Shown piece after piece: positions 10,723 through 20,914 of a stretch of 64,000 nucleotides of DNA (the stretch's first letter is position 1; each line of letters opens with the position of its first letter). The notes under the pieces are model-generated. The model made no database searches. It was not told the origin of the DNA and saw only the letters and a list, made by a program, of their open reading frames with translations. The DNA is from Sepioteuthis lessoniana (taxonomy: Eukaryota > Mollusca > Cephalopoda > Myopsida > Loliginidae): the NCBI GenBank assembly GCA_963585895.1, contig OY757939.1, forward strand, positions 59,289,009-59,353,008, read 5' to 3'. Position numbers and translations under genes: made by a program.

Positions 10723-10928
10723 GTGTGTCGATGCTTATTTTTTTTTGTTTTCATTTTAGTTGATGAAAATAATTTATTCTCAATTATTTTTTGTTTTTCA
10801 GAAAAGTTATACACAAAACTATATATATATATATATATATATATAAAGTAATAACATTCCAAAAGTATAACACATAGCAGTTCTTTAATTTTTTTTAAAA
10901 TGTTTATGCAGATTATATATTCCATGAC

Positions 10929-11492
10929 AAATTCACTTACCTAGGAAGCAGCGTCGCATCAACCGAAAAGGACATCGACACGAGGTTAACGAAAGCATGG
11001 ACAGCTATCAATAGGATATCGATTATATGGAAATCAGACCTAACCGATAAAATGAAACGTAGTTTCTTCCAGGCAGCGGTCGCATCGATACTGCTATATG
11101 GATGCACTACATGGACTCTAACAAAACGGCTGGAGAAGAAGCTTGACGGCAATTACACAAGAATGCTGCGAGCAATCTTGAACAAGTCCTGGCGGCAACA
11201 CCCCACAAGATACCAACTGTACGGCCACCTGCCTCCTATCACGAAAACTATTCAAGTTAGACGAACCAGACATGCAGGACACTGCTGGAGAAGCAGGGAC
11301 GAACTCATAAGTGATGTACTCTTGTGGATCCCCACACATGGCCGTGCAAAAGCAGGTCGACCAGCACGAACATACATTCAGCAACTATATGAGGATAGGG
11401 GATGTTGTCCAGAAGACCTGCCTGAGGGGATGAACGATAGGGAAAAGTGGCGAGAGAGGGTCAGGGATATCCGTGCTACCAGCACGACATGA
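10929..11492 (+). CDS. RTE-type non-LTR retrotransposon, C-terminal end of reverse transcriptase (5' truncated insertion)
   Basis: The frame is open from the truncation point to tga at 11490. Recognisable blocks are YLGSSVASTEKDIDTRL, then FFQAAVASILLYGCTTWTLT, RMLRAILNKSWRQHP, HAGHCWRSRDELISDVLLW and GRAKAGRPARTYIQQL. These are typical of the thumb and C-terminal part of endonuclease/reverse-transcriptase proteins of RTE-like LINEs. The catalytic YADD region is not present. After the stop comes a (GAT)n tail. The 14 bases atatattccatgac flank the insert at 10915-10928 and 11504-11517, a clean target-site duplication. The intact frame and perfect duplication suggest a young insertion. Confidence 0.85.
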   Translation, partial: KFTYLGSSVASTEKDIDTRLTKAWTAINRISIIWKSDLTDKMKRSFFQAAVASILLYGCTTWTLTKRLEKKLDGNYTRMLRAILNKSWRQHPTRYQLYGHLPPITKTIQVRRTRHAGHCWRSRDELISDVLLWIPTHGRAKAGRPARTYIQQLYEDRGCCPEDLPEGMNDREKWRERVRDIRATSTT

Positions 11493-11539
11493 TGATGATG
11501 ATGATATATTCCATGACTGCGATAAATGTTATTTCTTAA

Positions 11540-11760
11540 TGTACATAATCCACATTGCATGTTGATCATGCTTACTAACTCTCCACCTGGCATTCATACT
11601 GGGTGGATGATTGTAAAATGTGAGCTTATTTCCGCAGGGGAAGGGCTTTTCCCTCAAGCAACACCTCCTCCTCGTCTAAAAGATGCAAGAGCCTGGGTTT
11701 ATTACCTAGCGTCTGAGGTGCTTCTGAAATGGGGAATGCCGATGGAATGAAACATTTTTT
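11540..11760 (+). repeat. Dispersed repeat G, degenerate
   Basis: Similar to 35925-36180 (opposite strand) and 54960-55100: a block with gggtttattacctagcgtctgaggtgc and ggggaatgccgatgg. The origin is unknown. 11761-12030 holds only AT-rich sequence. Confidence 0.45.
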
Positions 11761-12035
11761 TCAAACGCCACGTATAAGTTCCGACTTAATGTCTATTTTG
11801 GTTTGTTGGGAAGCTGGAAAACTATTATACGTATTAACAATTTAATATGATGTAGGAAGTTTTGATGTTAGCATTCGTACGAAGCACGCATAGAAATTCA
11901 CATTTTTTCATATAGATATAATTAAAATTTCCATATTGTTTGGAATTACAGTCTCGGATTTTTTTTGTTTGTTTCGAAGCATATAAATCTTCATGGGTTA
12001 TCTAAAACCAAAGACATCCTTTTAGAAGAAGAGTA

Positions 12036-12385
12036 GTTTGGTTTGGTTTCTTTGTTTAATGGCACATCAACCTTCGTGGGTTATTTAATTTCAAAGCCAT
12101 TCTCCTAGAAGAACAGTAGTGGTAGTATTCAACCCATAGCTGGGAGAATAAAGGGGTTCATATCTTTCCTAAGGGTATTAGTCCAAAAGTGAACGTAATA
12201 GGGCAACTGGAGTTCGATCTCGCTTACTACGATTCCGTGGTCCATCGCTTTAACCATTACAACCCAAACATAACTAGGAGGTTCATACCTTTCCCGTGAG
12301 TATTAGTCCAGAAATGAACGTAATAACGTGACTGGAGATCGAACTCTTACTTCGATGCTGCAGTCCAATACGTTAACCACACATA
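12036..12385 (-). repeat. SINE D, one full copy and one partial copy
   Basis: 12036-12265 runs on the + strand from the tail (tttggtttctttgtttaatg, atggcacatcaacc) through the central domain (cccatagctgggag, CTTTCCTAAGGGTATTAGTCC) to the inverted tRNA head (GGAGTTCGATCTCGC). 12266-12385 repeats the domain-to-head part. Confidence 0.75.
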
Positions 12386-12387
12386 AA

Positions 12388-12605
12388 TAAGTACATCCCT
12401 ACCAATTCGCGATTTGAATTACCATGACCAGAAAATCCGCCGAACACCTACGCACGACATACAGGAACACTGGACAGCTGTCTTGACCTTATTAGGTCTC
12501 ATCAGCAGTGTATACCGTAATCTCCACCACTGGAGATCGAACCAGCAACCACAGAGTGCAGTGCCGAAATTCTACAACTGAGCCACCAGTTCATATCGCG
12601 CACAA
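12388..12605 (-). repeat. SINE E: tRNA head followed by a hammerhead-type domain
   Basis: On the minus strand, A box TGGCTCAGTTG and B box GGTTCGATCTC mark a tRNA-derived Pol III head. About 35 nt further on lies a hammerhead layout, described separately at 12468-12510. A roughly 75-bp tail follows. It has the same order as SINE F (tRNA head, spacer, ribozyme), so E and F may be branches of one superfamily. Confidence 0.7.
12468..12510 (-). ncRNA. Hammerhead ribozyme-like fold, core mutated
   Basis: Minus strand order: stem I CACUG, core CUGAUGA, stem II GACCU-AAUA-AGGUC, then AAGA where GAAA is required, stem III ACAG/CUGU with no loop (the dimer-type seen in Penelope elements), cleavage position C after GU, and stem I CAGUG. 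All three stems pair fully. Two of the three invariant purines after stem II are changed, so this copy should be inactive, though its ancestor was probably functional. Confidence 0.65.
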
Positions 12606-12689
12606 ATGACACCAAATCAACCACTCATGGTAAATATATGGAAAACCAACCAATTCATTATTAAAAAAATATTTTCTTCTAAACTAATG

Positions 12690-13260
12690 ATTATAATCTC
12701 GTCATGTTGATAGCACAGAGTTCCCTGATTCTCTCGTCATTCATCCATCTTGTCGTTCGCTCCTGGCAGGTCCTCCAGATTGTGTCCGATGTCAATACAG
12801 AACAGACACGTAATTTCTTGCCGGTCAGCTAACATTGGTGCATCCATGTGCAGAAGCCCATAAAAAAGGTCGCTAAGGATTTCATCCTTATTTTCTCCAA
12901 CAGGGCCCAGCATGTCTTGCTCGTCTTATATGGTTTGTGAGATGGGAGTTAAGTGGCCGTACAACTATTGTTTGGTTTGGTGCTGCAACTAAGATTTGTT
13001 CAGAGCAGTACATAGCATTCTGGTGTAGTTCTTATCTAGCTTTTTCTCTAAGAGTTTCGTTAGTGTTCATGTAATGCATCTATACAGTAGTACTGATACT
13101 GGCTCATCTTGGAAGAAATCCAGTTTTATTTTATTAGATATATTCGATTTCTATATGATCGACAACATATCAATAGCAGTTCACGTATTTTCTATGCGTA
13201 TGTCGATGAAATTTTCAGTAGATGAAATACTGCTACCGAGGTATGTGAACTATCAAACTA
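12690..13260 (-). pseudogene. RTE reverse transcriptase C-terminal relic
   Basis: On the minus strand it aligns by eye to the protein at 10929-11492: SSISSTENFIDIRIEN, DFFQDEPVSVLLYRCIT, LEKKLDKNYTRMLCTALNKS, DEILSDLFYGLLHMD. Several stops and frameshifts break it. It ends in the same QHD plus (GAT)n pattern near 12690. It is an old copy. Confidence 0.75.
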
Positions 13261-13599
13261 ATTTCAGAGGTTTGCTTTTTAAAGTGAAGAAAGCTTCTTC
13301 TTGTTTAAAACACATGAATTCTGTTTTTTTTTTTTGCGTTAACTTAGAGGCCAATGCCTCTTGCTGCTTGCTTCAGGCTATGCAACAGGGATTTGGCTTG
13401 GAGAGGTGAATTTGCGATACGCGCTTGATCATATGCCTAGTATACATATTTCATAGTTTCTGCGAAATATCGTATGCTTCTTGGGGTTTTTTTAAAATGT
13501 GAAACCATTTTCTTTTATCAAATCTATATATGTTGGTAGTACATAATCGAGGCAGATTTTGAACATATATGGTGCTACTAGGATTTTATCTTTTGCGGA

Positions 13600-13830
13600 A
13601 TATTATAGAATCAAAATGTAAAAACTGAAGGTATCTGATGTCCCCAGGATCTGCGAAAAAGAAGAAAAAATATCTGATGAAAATTTCTGATTATCAAGCT
13701 CCGGAATAATGATTATAATTGTTACTTGATAATCAGAAATTCAGACAGAAATTTTCATCAGATATTTTTCACCTGATGGGGATTAAACTATTTTCGCATA
13801 TGAATCCCTACGCAGGGTTTATCGGGATAT
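13600..13830. repeat. Palindromic (foldback) repeat
   Basis: Arms atctgatgaaaatttctgat at 13670 and the inverse aaattttcatcagat near 13748 flank a spacer. Inside, ctgattatcaag pairs with cttgataatcag. CTGATGA occurs, but it is paired inside the arm and has no GAAA partner. Confidence 0.6.
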
Positions 13831-13861
13831 ATCTGAAGGTGGTCCCCAGTCACATTCGTGT

Positions 13862-14075
13862 AACAGGTTTGAATTCTGAGTTTCCTTTCTCCTAGACTGG
13901 TTGCCACGCCAGAGTTAAAGACCCAGGTTGTCCAACTAATAGCAGGAAGAAGGATAGTTTGATCCATACGATTAGAAAGTGTATTGGCGCTATGTGAAAT
14001 GCAGTCTTGTCCAGAATTTTAACTCAGGTCACCGTGTTGATTTCTCTACCTTGATGAAGATTACACCACGAGCGA
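13862..14075 (-). repeat. SINE A, diverged copy
   Basis: aggtttgaattctgagtttc through tatgtgaaatgcagtcttgt to an inverted tRNA head (AACTCAGGTCACCGTGTTG). Roughly 15-20% different from the young copies by eye. Confidence 0.7.
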
Positions 14076-14164
14076 CTACACTATATAACTGTGAAAACAA
14101 ATTATTATTATAAAACCAAAGTACTTGAAACCATACAACCGTGTGCAAATTATTTGTATTGAAT

Positions 14165-14479
14165 AGGTTTGGTTTGGTTTGGTTTGGTTTTATAGCATAT
14201 CATTGTTGGTTATTTAATGCCAAATCCAATTTGCACATATACATTAGATAAATGATTTGCAAACACATTTTTTAGATACACGCAGTTAAATGATCAAACA
14301 CTTCTATTTCTAACAATTGAATTTAGCATTAGTCAACAAAGTTAAATGGTTCCAAGTATCGCAAAACATAACTAACAATTCAATTAAACATCAGTCATTT
14401 GTTTACACACAGTTAAATGATCGAACAGTTCTATTTCTAACAATTCAATTTAGCATAAGTCCAAGTATTGCTATTATGT
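14165..14479 (-). repeat. Family C, tail and body
   Basis: Starts with ggtttggttttatagcatat and has repeated ACAGTTAAATGATC and CTATTTCTAACAATT body units. The hairpin head is missing. SINE B at 14480 adjoins it. Confidence 0.7.
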
Positions 14480-14742
14480 AACCGGCTCATTGACCAAGTG
14501 GGTAGAGTGTTCGCCATTGGTCCGGAAGACCTATGTTCAATCCCAGGTCGCGTTATACCAAAGTTCTTAAAAATGGTACTTAGTACTTCCTTGCTTAACA
14601 CTCAGTAATATAAGGGACGTATCAAGGGTAAAATGGAGCAATTTAGGGAAAGGAGAAGCGCCCTCATCTACTCCTCGGTGTAGTAGCTATTGAAAAGGGA
14701 GCCTTCTGGTCGCCCTCGACAAAAGGGAGACAACTTTACTTC
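14480..14742 (+). repeat. SINE B copy
   Basis: Head accggctcattgaccaagtg, B box gttcaatccc, then ACTCAGTAATATAAGG, GTAGTAGCTATTGAAAAGGG and caactttact at the end. Confidence 0.85.
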
Positions 14743-15259
14743 TATTTGTTTTAGATTGGAATACTTGATATCTAACTGTGTGTTAACAAATGATTATAGA
14801 CAAATAAAAAAGGCCAATTTAGCAAAAAAAAATGCAACTGAAACATAGAAAATGTAGCCATGATTATACTTAAACATTTACAAATTAATCAATTTTTGGC
14901 ATTAAATAACCCATAAGAAGTTGATATGTCATTAAATAAATTAAATCATTTACAAACGAATCCCATCGAAATCAAAGGATACAGCAGACACATGGTCAAT
15001 GGTCAAGTTATGGTGAATGAGAACATCAAAGGGAAATGGCAATACTTTGATAAAGCAATCCTCAAAATAAACTTTTCTAAATAAAACCTCCCCGGAGGAA
15101 GGGGTTCCAGAATGAAGAAACTAAAAAGAGTCAGTCGTCCAAACGCAACATTGGTTATACACGACTGACTTAGGCCTTTATAATAAAGCAGAAGGATTGT
15201 TTTGGTTTTATGGCATGTCAACCATTACTGGTTATTTAATGACAAATTCTGATTTTACA
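14743..15259. other. AT-rich spacer with two tail-domain fragments
   Basis: Pieces of the shared tail domain lie at about 14898-14940 (GGCATTAAATAACCC) and 15198-15255 (tggcatgtcaaccattactg). The second is the target of the mariner at 15260. Nothing else is recognised. Confidence 0.5.
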
Positions 15260-15687
15260 TACGAGGAGCATACGATAAGTTTCCAGACTTTTTTCGTATG
15301 GGCATTTAAAATTGTCGTAGACTCTTGAAAATTGAGTATGTTATAGCTATACATCTTATGGGATGACTGAACAAATTTTAAGATTTCAGCTTTAAATGAA
15401 CAGCTACAGCAGCAATTGGAACACACCCTACTAAAGCCTGATTGTCACAGCTGGTGAATTTCAAAAATGCAATCTGGACTTTACAAGAGCGATATGCAAT
15501 AAAATTGTGTTTTAAACTTGGAAAAAATGCCACAGAAACGTATAGAATACTTCGGACTGCTTTTCGACCATCTTGCATGAATCGAGCATCAGTTTTTGAG
15601 TTGCATAAGAGATTCAAAGCAGACAGGGAGTCCTGTGAGGGATGATGAGAGGTGTGGGAGGAGTAAGGAAGTCAATACAACACAGAT
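15260..15687 (+). pseudogene. Mariner family 1, 5' half only
   Basis: Starts with the terminal repeat (tacgaggagcatacgataag). It encodes the N-terminal helix-turn-helix part: ERYAIKLCFKLGKNATETY, then SCMNRASVFELHKRFK. It stops at the KEVNT segment, where the sequence switches abruptly at about 15688 to an inverted Dong-like piece. The 3' half and right terminus are missing. Confidence 0.8.
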
Positions 15688-16020
15688 TGTCTTTCACTGA
15701 AGTCTTGTTGACAGCAAGTTTGTCTCAGTGCTCCAGGACTCTGCTAAGTGTTCTTGGGGATCTTAACACTGCTGTTGACTTGATAAGCCCTATCTTTCTT
15801 TTGATCTACGGTTCCCTTCGTCTCTTTTCCTTGTCTTTGAAAACTGTTCTCAGTGCACCAACTACAATTAGCATCATCTCCATTTTCATGGTCAACAGCT
15901 TTTTCAGCTGTCAAGATCCGTGTATTTCCTTTTGCACAATAGTCTGCTGGAATGGCAAAATTCCCTAGATGATAAGTTCTTTATTCTTGTTAATAATTGC
16001 TAGGTTTGGCCTCCTGGCTG
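15688..16020 (-). pseudogene. Dong/R4-like endonuclease relic, diverged
   Basis: On the minus strand, pieces HLISARRPNLAIINK, LKKLLTMKM and LIVVGALRTV match the endonuclease region at 44307-44716 by eye. Frameshifts and stops are many. No TAA tail lies at the junction with the mariner. Confidence 0.65.
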
Positions 16021-16830
16021 AGATTAAGTGTTTCGTATAAAAGACTTGGAATATTCTAACCCTTTTGGAAAAGAAAAAGCTTGTCTCAGATACGAAATGA
16101 AACTCTATTCCGAAGAATTCAGGGGCGTCTACCATGGTGCATTTGTTAACAAATTCGTAGAGCAGATCAATTCATCAGAGGAATGTGACTGGTCTCATCA
16201 TGACCTTGTGCCAGACTTGCATAACAGATTGTTGTAGTAGGATATCTCATTTGTCAGTTCCCAGTTCCGTTTTATCGTCTGTCCAAAAAACAAATGGATG
16301 AAATTTCTCAAGACAGAATTGAATTATGTGTTTATTCTCAAACCATTTTAGGGCGTGTCTGAAAGTGAGAAGAATTTATCGGTGTTTATAAAGGATGATA
16401 TTGTGGTCAGTGACTTGATACTGTCTTTTCCTGTCTTTAAATCTCCCTTTTTTCCTGCGCATGTTGGTGAATAAAATATTGACGGCAGCTTAAAGGCCGC
16501 AATCTGCCGCAATTAAGCTTGATTTGAAGTTACTTCTTCTTTACGATGAGAATTTAATTTGGATTATTTCCCCTTAGAAACCGGACTGACGCATACTTTT
16601 GTCCGTATTTGGTCTCGGATTATCCTATATACTCGTGTCATGAATGACTTTTTAAAACCAAATTTTCACCTTAAAAACAAGCGGTCTTTCATTACACGAG
16701 CTGTGTTTTTGAAATGTCAATGCTTACCTTGTTTCCAGGTTCAACTTTCCCGTAACTTCAATCTAAAATGTCACCGCATAGCCAATAGCTAAACAAAGGC
16801 TACGAGTTAAGATAATAAAGTTTTTATTCG
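16021..16830. other. No recognised feature
   Basis: Mixed-composition sequence. Short open frames occur (up to about 77 codons) with no recognisable family. It could be older transposon sequence. AAGCTT-flanked pieces show no repeat structure. Confidence 0.4.
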
Positions 16831-17090
16831 TCAAATAGGTAAAGTGTCCGATAATGGCCTGGGGGACCGGGTTTCAATTACAGGTCGAGTCATACCAAAA
16901 ACTTAAAAATGGTAGTTGATGCTTCCTTGCTTAACTCTCAGCATTATAAGGTACGGATCAGTGGTAAAGTGGAACAATCCAGGGAAAGGAGTAATGCCTT
17001 CCTCTACACCTTGGTGTAGTAGCTATTGAAAAGGGAGCCTTCGGGTCGCCCTTAACTACAATCGCCATCTTTACTTACTTTATCTACTTT
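16831..17090 (+). repeat. SINE B, diverged copy
   Basis: aataggtaaagtgtccgata head, gggtttcaattacaggtcg B box region, ccttggtgtagtagctattg, and a ctttacttactttatctac end. Confidence 0.8.
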
Positions 17091-17307
17091 ATATTCATAA
17101 AACATTTGTAAACAATTTCTACAAATATCTAAAATTATACACAAAGTTACGTAAAAACTTCATTATCTTAACTAAAAACATTTGTTTAGGCAGTGACTCG
17201 GCTACATCAAGGTCTACACCGCATTGTTTAGTTATGGTTGTGCAGTGATTTGGATTATATTTGAGTAGTTATGAAAGTTTTTGAATGTTTTCTCTCTATG
17301 ATTTCGT

Positions 17308-17670
17308 TTGTTTTGGTTTGATGGCATATCAACCATTGTAGGTTATTTTATGCCAAATCATCTTTATTCTTATATATATTAAATATATAGGATTTGGTTT
17401 GTTTTGGTTTGATGGCATATCAATCATTGCAGGTTATTTTATGCCAAATCATCTTTATACATATATACTAAATATATAGGATTTGGTTTGGTTCGGTAGG
17501 GTTGGGTTTTATGGCATATTAACTATTGTGGGTTATTTCATGCCAAATCATCTTTATTCATATATTAAATATATAGGATTTGGTTAGGTTTGCTTTTATG
17601 GCATATCAACCATTGTGGGTCATTTAATGGCAAATTCTCTCAATACATATATATTAAATATATAACATTT
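17308..17670 (-). repeat. Tandem array of four family C tail units (about 88-90 bp)
   Basis: Four units of ggtttgatggcatatcaacc, ggttattttatgccaaatc and a short TA-rich ttaaatatatagg linker. It is the inverse of the array at 1690-2225 and joins a family C body and head at 17690-18017. Confidence 0.85.
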
Positions 17671-17689
17671 GTGAAGTCACCAAAGTTAA

Positions 17690-18017
17690 AAGAATTGCTA
17701 TGTATCAAAAACAATTTAATTAAACATCAGTCATTTGTTTACATATAGTTAAATGAGCTAACAGTTCTATTTCAACAATTTAATTTAGCATAAGTCATTA
17801 GTTTGCACTCACTTTAAATGTCAATTTGACCCTTTCAGGTACTACCACTCCGAACCACAGTTGACCTGGGAACAATGATAATGTAAGTTAGTCCACATTA
17901 TCCAAAGCTCCAGCATTATTGAAGCCTCACCATCAGATTGTTTAATGTCATATCCAGAACACGCGTTGGTGGACAGTCATACCCCTCGACAGAGATGCAG
18001 TCGGTCTATTCTAGTTT
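17690..18017 (-). repeat. Family C body and head
   Basis: ccctttcaggtactaccact, CAGCATTATTGAAGCCTCACC and gagatgcagtcggtctattc. With the array just upstream, it forms one family C element with a multiplied tail. Confidence 0.75.
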
Positions 18018-18519
18018 TGCTACTTTCTTTATGTTAGTGAATGTTAAAGAAATATTTTTGTAGACTCGCATAGCCAAAATTAGAAGTCATTCATTACACG
18101 CAATATTATTTTCAATCCATAGCAATATCGATTTTCTATCCGGAATAGCATCCTTTCTACGTAACTTGAAATGTACATGAAAAGCTCTCCATGGAGCAAT
18201 TACATATTCAATAGTCTTAAAAAAACGTTCAAACATCAAACGCACGGTGTGCATCAGTTCAAACCATGATCTGGACTGATTCTTAGCGAAACAGAATGGT
18301 AAAAGAATAGGGAGATGGAGCTACCGTTACTACTTGCCTAGGTCTACTTGTACCACAGAGGGGACAGTTTAAAATGTGGGGTGTACACCAGTTACATTAT
18401 GTATAAGTTTTCGGCGTGTTTTCATTGTAAATTGCTTTTTGTCAAACGTAAGAAAAAGTACCAATAATTAAAATATTAAAATGAACTTTTCGAACTTACC
18501 TCCCACCTCACAAACCAAG
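18018..18519. other. No recognised feature
   Basis: Ordinary AT-rich sequence. Nothing assignable was seen. Confidence 0.4.
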
Positions 18520-18755
18520 ACATGCTGAATACGGCGAAAGAAGCAACTTTTTCCGATGGACTCCTACATATGGACATACCAGTGGTGACTGACCAGCAAG
18601 ATCTTATATTCATCAGTTCAATGCGGACACTGGTTGTTGTCTAGGGGACTTACCCAGAGCAATAACCGATAGGAATGGATGCCGAGAGAGAATCAAGGCA
18701 ATCCGGGATATCCCACGCTTTGATGATGATCATGATCATGATCATAATTATAAAA
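18520..18755 (+). pseudogene. RTE reverse transcriptase extreme 3' end, old copy
   Basis: FFRWTPTYGH, ARSYIHQFNADTGCCLGDLP and AITDRNGCRERIKAIRDI match the end of the protein at 10929-11492. Stops are present. It ends with a (GATCAT)n/(GAT)n tail, as expected for this LINE. Confidence 0.8.
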
Positions 18756-18929
18756 TCTATTTCACTGTTTAATCTAAATATTCTTTCTTTGGGAAGGGGG
18801 TTTCTAAAACCCTTAGATATCATCTCCTTCTTCCCTCCAAAAAATGTGTATTTGGTTTCTATTGAGTTAAAAGAAATATATTCAAATACCTATTTTAATT
18901 GTGCCGTCACATCTTGTTTGGTAGGCTGG

Positions 18930-19245
18930 TTGTTTGGTTAGATGGTGTTTAAAGACACATCAACTCTCGTAAGTTATTAAATGCCAAGTCTTATTTTTAT
19001 TATATACATTTCTCTAAGTAAATATTTACTTGGTAATTTTATCTTTAAACAAGTTAAAGCTCATCTGTTAACACGCAGTTAAATAGTTTCAAGTATTCCT
19101 ATCCAATACTAATAATTCTATTTGATATTAATCGATTGTTAGCGCTCAGTTGAATGATTTCAAGTATTACCATTTAACACTTATAATTCAATTCAATATA
19201 AATCATTTCTTAGCATACAGTTAAATAGTTTCAAGAATTATTGTT
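18930..19245 (-). repeat. Family C tail and body (left part)
   Basis: Diverged tail (agacacatcaactctcgtaa, TTATTAAATGCCAAGTC) and body units GTTAAATAGTTTCAAG. It is split by SINE B; the right part is at 19519-19760. Confidence 0.7.
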
Positions 19246-19257
19246 TGACATTAGTAA

Positions 19258-19506
19258 GTAAAGTTGGCGACCTTAGTTGAGGGCGACCAGAAGTCTCCTT
19301 TTTCAATAGCTACTACACCGAGATGTAGGAGAGGGTGCTACTCTTTTCCGTGGATTTGTCCACTGTACCCTTGATATGTACCTTATATTGCTGAGTGTTA
19401 AACAAGGAGGTATCAAGTACCATTTTTTAAGTCTTTGGTATGACGCTACCTGGCATTGAAGCTAGGTCTCCCGGACCAATGGCAAACACTTTACTCACTA
19501 GGCCAA
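19258..19506 (-). repeat. SINE B inserted in family C, with 12-bp target-site duplication
   Basis: A full inverted SINE B from gtaaagttggcgaccttag to the head tcactaggccaa. tgacattagtaa occurs at 19246-19257 and again at 19507-19518, an exact duplication. Confidence 0.9.
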
Positions 19507-19518
19507 TGACATTAGTAA

Positions 19519-19760
19519 TTCTATCTAATACGTACCCTTAGCTATAGTTTGGTTTCAAATGACTGATATAATAATCTATAGTAAATGAGTGAACAGTCCT
19601 ACATGACCTATAGATCGAACCCTATAAGGTATGACCACTCCAGGACAAATAGAATCTGGGAAAAATGGTAATGAAGGAGCATTCCATATTTCCCAAACTC
19701 CGGGACCGGAGCCTCATTATTGGATGTAGTTTAGTGTCCTACTCAGGACACGCTTTCATA
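19519..19760 (-). repeat. Family C body and head (right part)
   Basis: Contains gaccctataaggtatgacca, ccactccaggacaaatag and an eroded head. It continues the copy started at 18930. Confidence 0.65.
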
Positions 19761-20321
19761 TTTGAAGTTCTTTTCCGGCGATCAACGCCGGTTATCCCTG
19801 CTTTCCTTTAAGTTTTCATCCTATCAACTCAAGTGATGATTTAAGTATTTCAAACAGAGTTTGAGTTTCATGGAGAGAAGAGAAGAAATTGTTAGTTGAA
19901 GATAAGACAAAAATGTGAAAATTAGAGGCTGCTCACTGCAGTTAAATCAACAAATTCCCAAAAGGGGGAAGAAGCGATGGGAGACAAGATGGGACATAAC
20001 AATGTCTGTGAATGTTGATGAATAACATTTGAAAAAAAAAAAACGAAGTCGAGTATATCTGGACCAAACCCTGATAGAGTTCCTTGTAAAGAAAAAAAAA
20101 GAAAAATGAACAAAGAGAAGTGTCTTAAAAACAACGTAAGAATCTTCCTATTATGAAGTCAGTCAAGATAGAGTCGAACAGATACGGATGGAAAGGATGG
20201 TAGAAGATAATTACAGATAAGAACCCCGTTGAACCATGGCAAATTTGGTAACCAAGTACGTTAGTTCCTGAAATAGGAACTTCATTGAGTGGGAGAGGGG
20301 TTCAAATCTTATTCAAAGCTT
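19761..20321. other. No recognised feature
   Basis: Contains a long A/AG-rich patch at 19860-20110 and otherwise ordinary sequence. Confidence 0.4.
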
Positions 20322-20645
20322 ATATTCTCATGACATTAGTTTAAATGAAGCTAATATTCTTATGCAATTTAGTTTAAATGAAGCTATTAGTCTTATGCAA
20401 TTTGATTAAATGAAGTTTATATCATTTTGCAATTTGCTTCAAATGAAGCCAATATTGTCATGCCGTTAGTTGAAATAAAGCTAACATTTTTATGCAATTT
20501 AGTTAAAATGAAGCTGATATTCCTATGCAATTTGATTAAATGAAGCTTATATTATTTTGCAATTTGCTTCAAATGAAGACAATATTGTCATGCCGTTAGT
20601 TTAAATGAAGCTAACATTCTTATGCAATTTAGTTTAAATAAAGAC
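20322..20645 (+). repeat. Minisatellite, about 38-bp units with a roughly 150-bp higher-order period
   Basis: Units of the form tttaaatgaagctaatattc plus ttatgcaattta repeat about nine times. A variant pair (ttttgcaatttgcttcaaat, ttgtcatgccgttag) recurs after four units, giving a higher-order repeat. Confidence 0.8.
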
Positions 20646-20914
20646 GTGAAATGAGTAACTTGTATAAAAGTAATGATGTCTGAAGGTCTAGACTGTTGTC
20701 TAGAAGAGTCTGTGTAAATTTGAAAAACAGTTCATTAGTTCCTAATTTTGGATTTTCATAGGTATGAGAGAAGAGTTCAAGTCTCATTCTAAGTCATATT
20801 CCGCTTTTTCGGAAGATGTATGGATGAGCAACTTATATAATAAGGTGATGATGTCAAGATGTCTAGACTATTTCCTAGACGTATCAGTTTAAACTTGAAA
20901 AAAGTGTATTAATT

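Noticed and set aside
13655-13775. CTGATGA in a palindrome as a hammerhead
   Set aside because: The motif is fully paired with the opposite arm, and no GAAA in the right position leads to a third stem.
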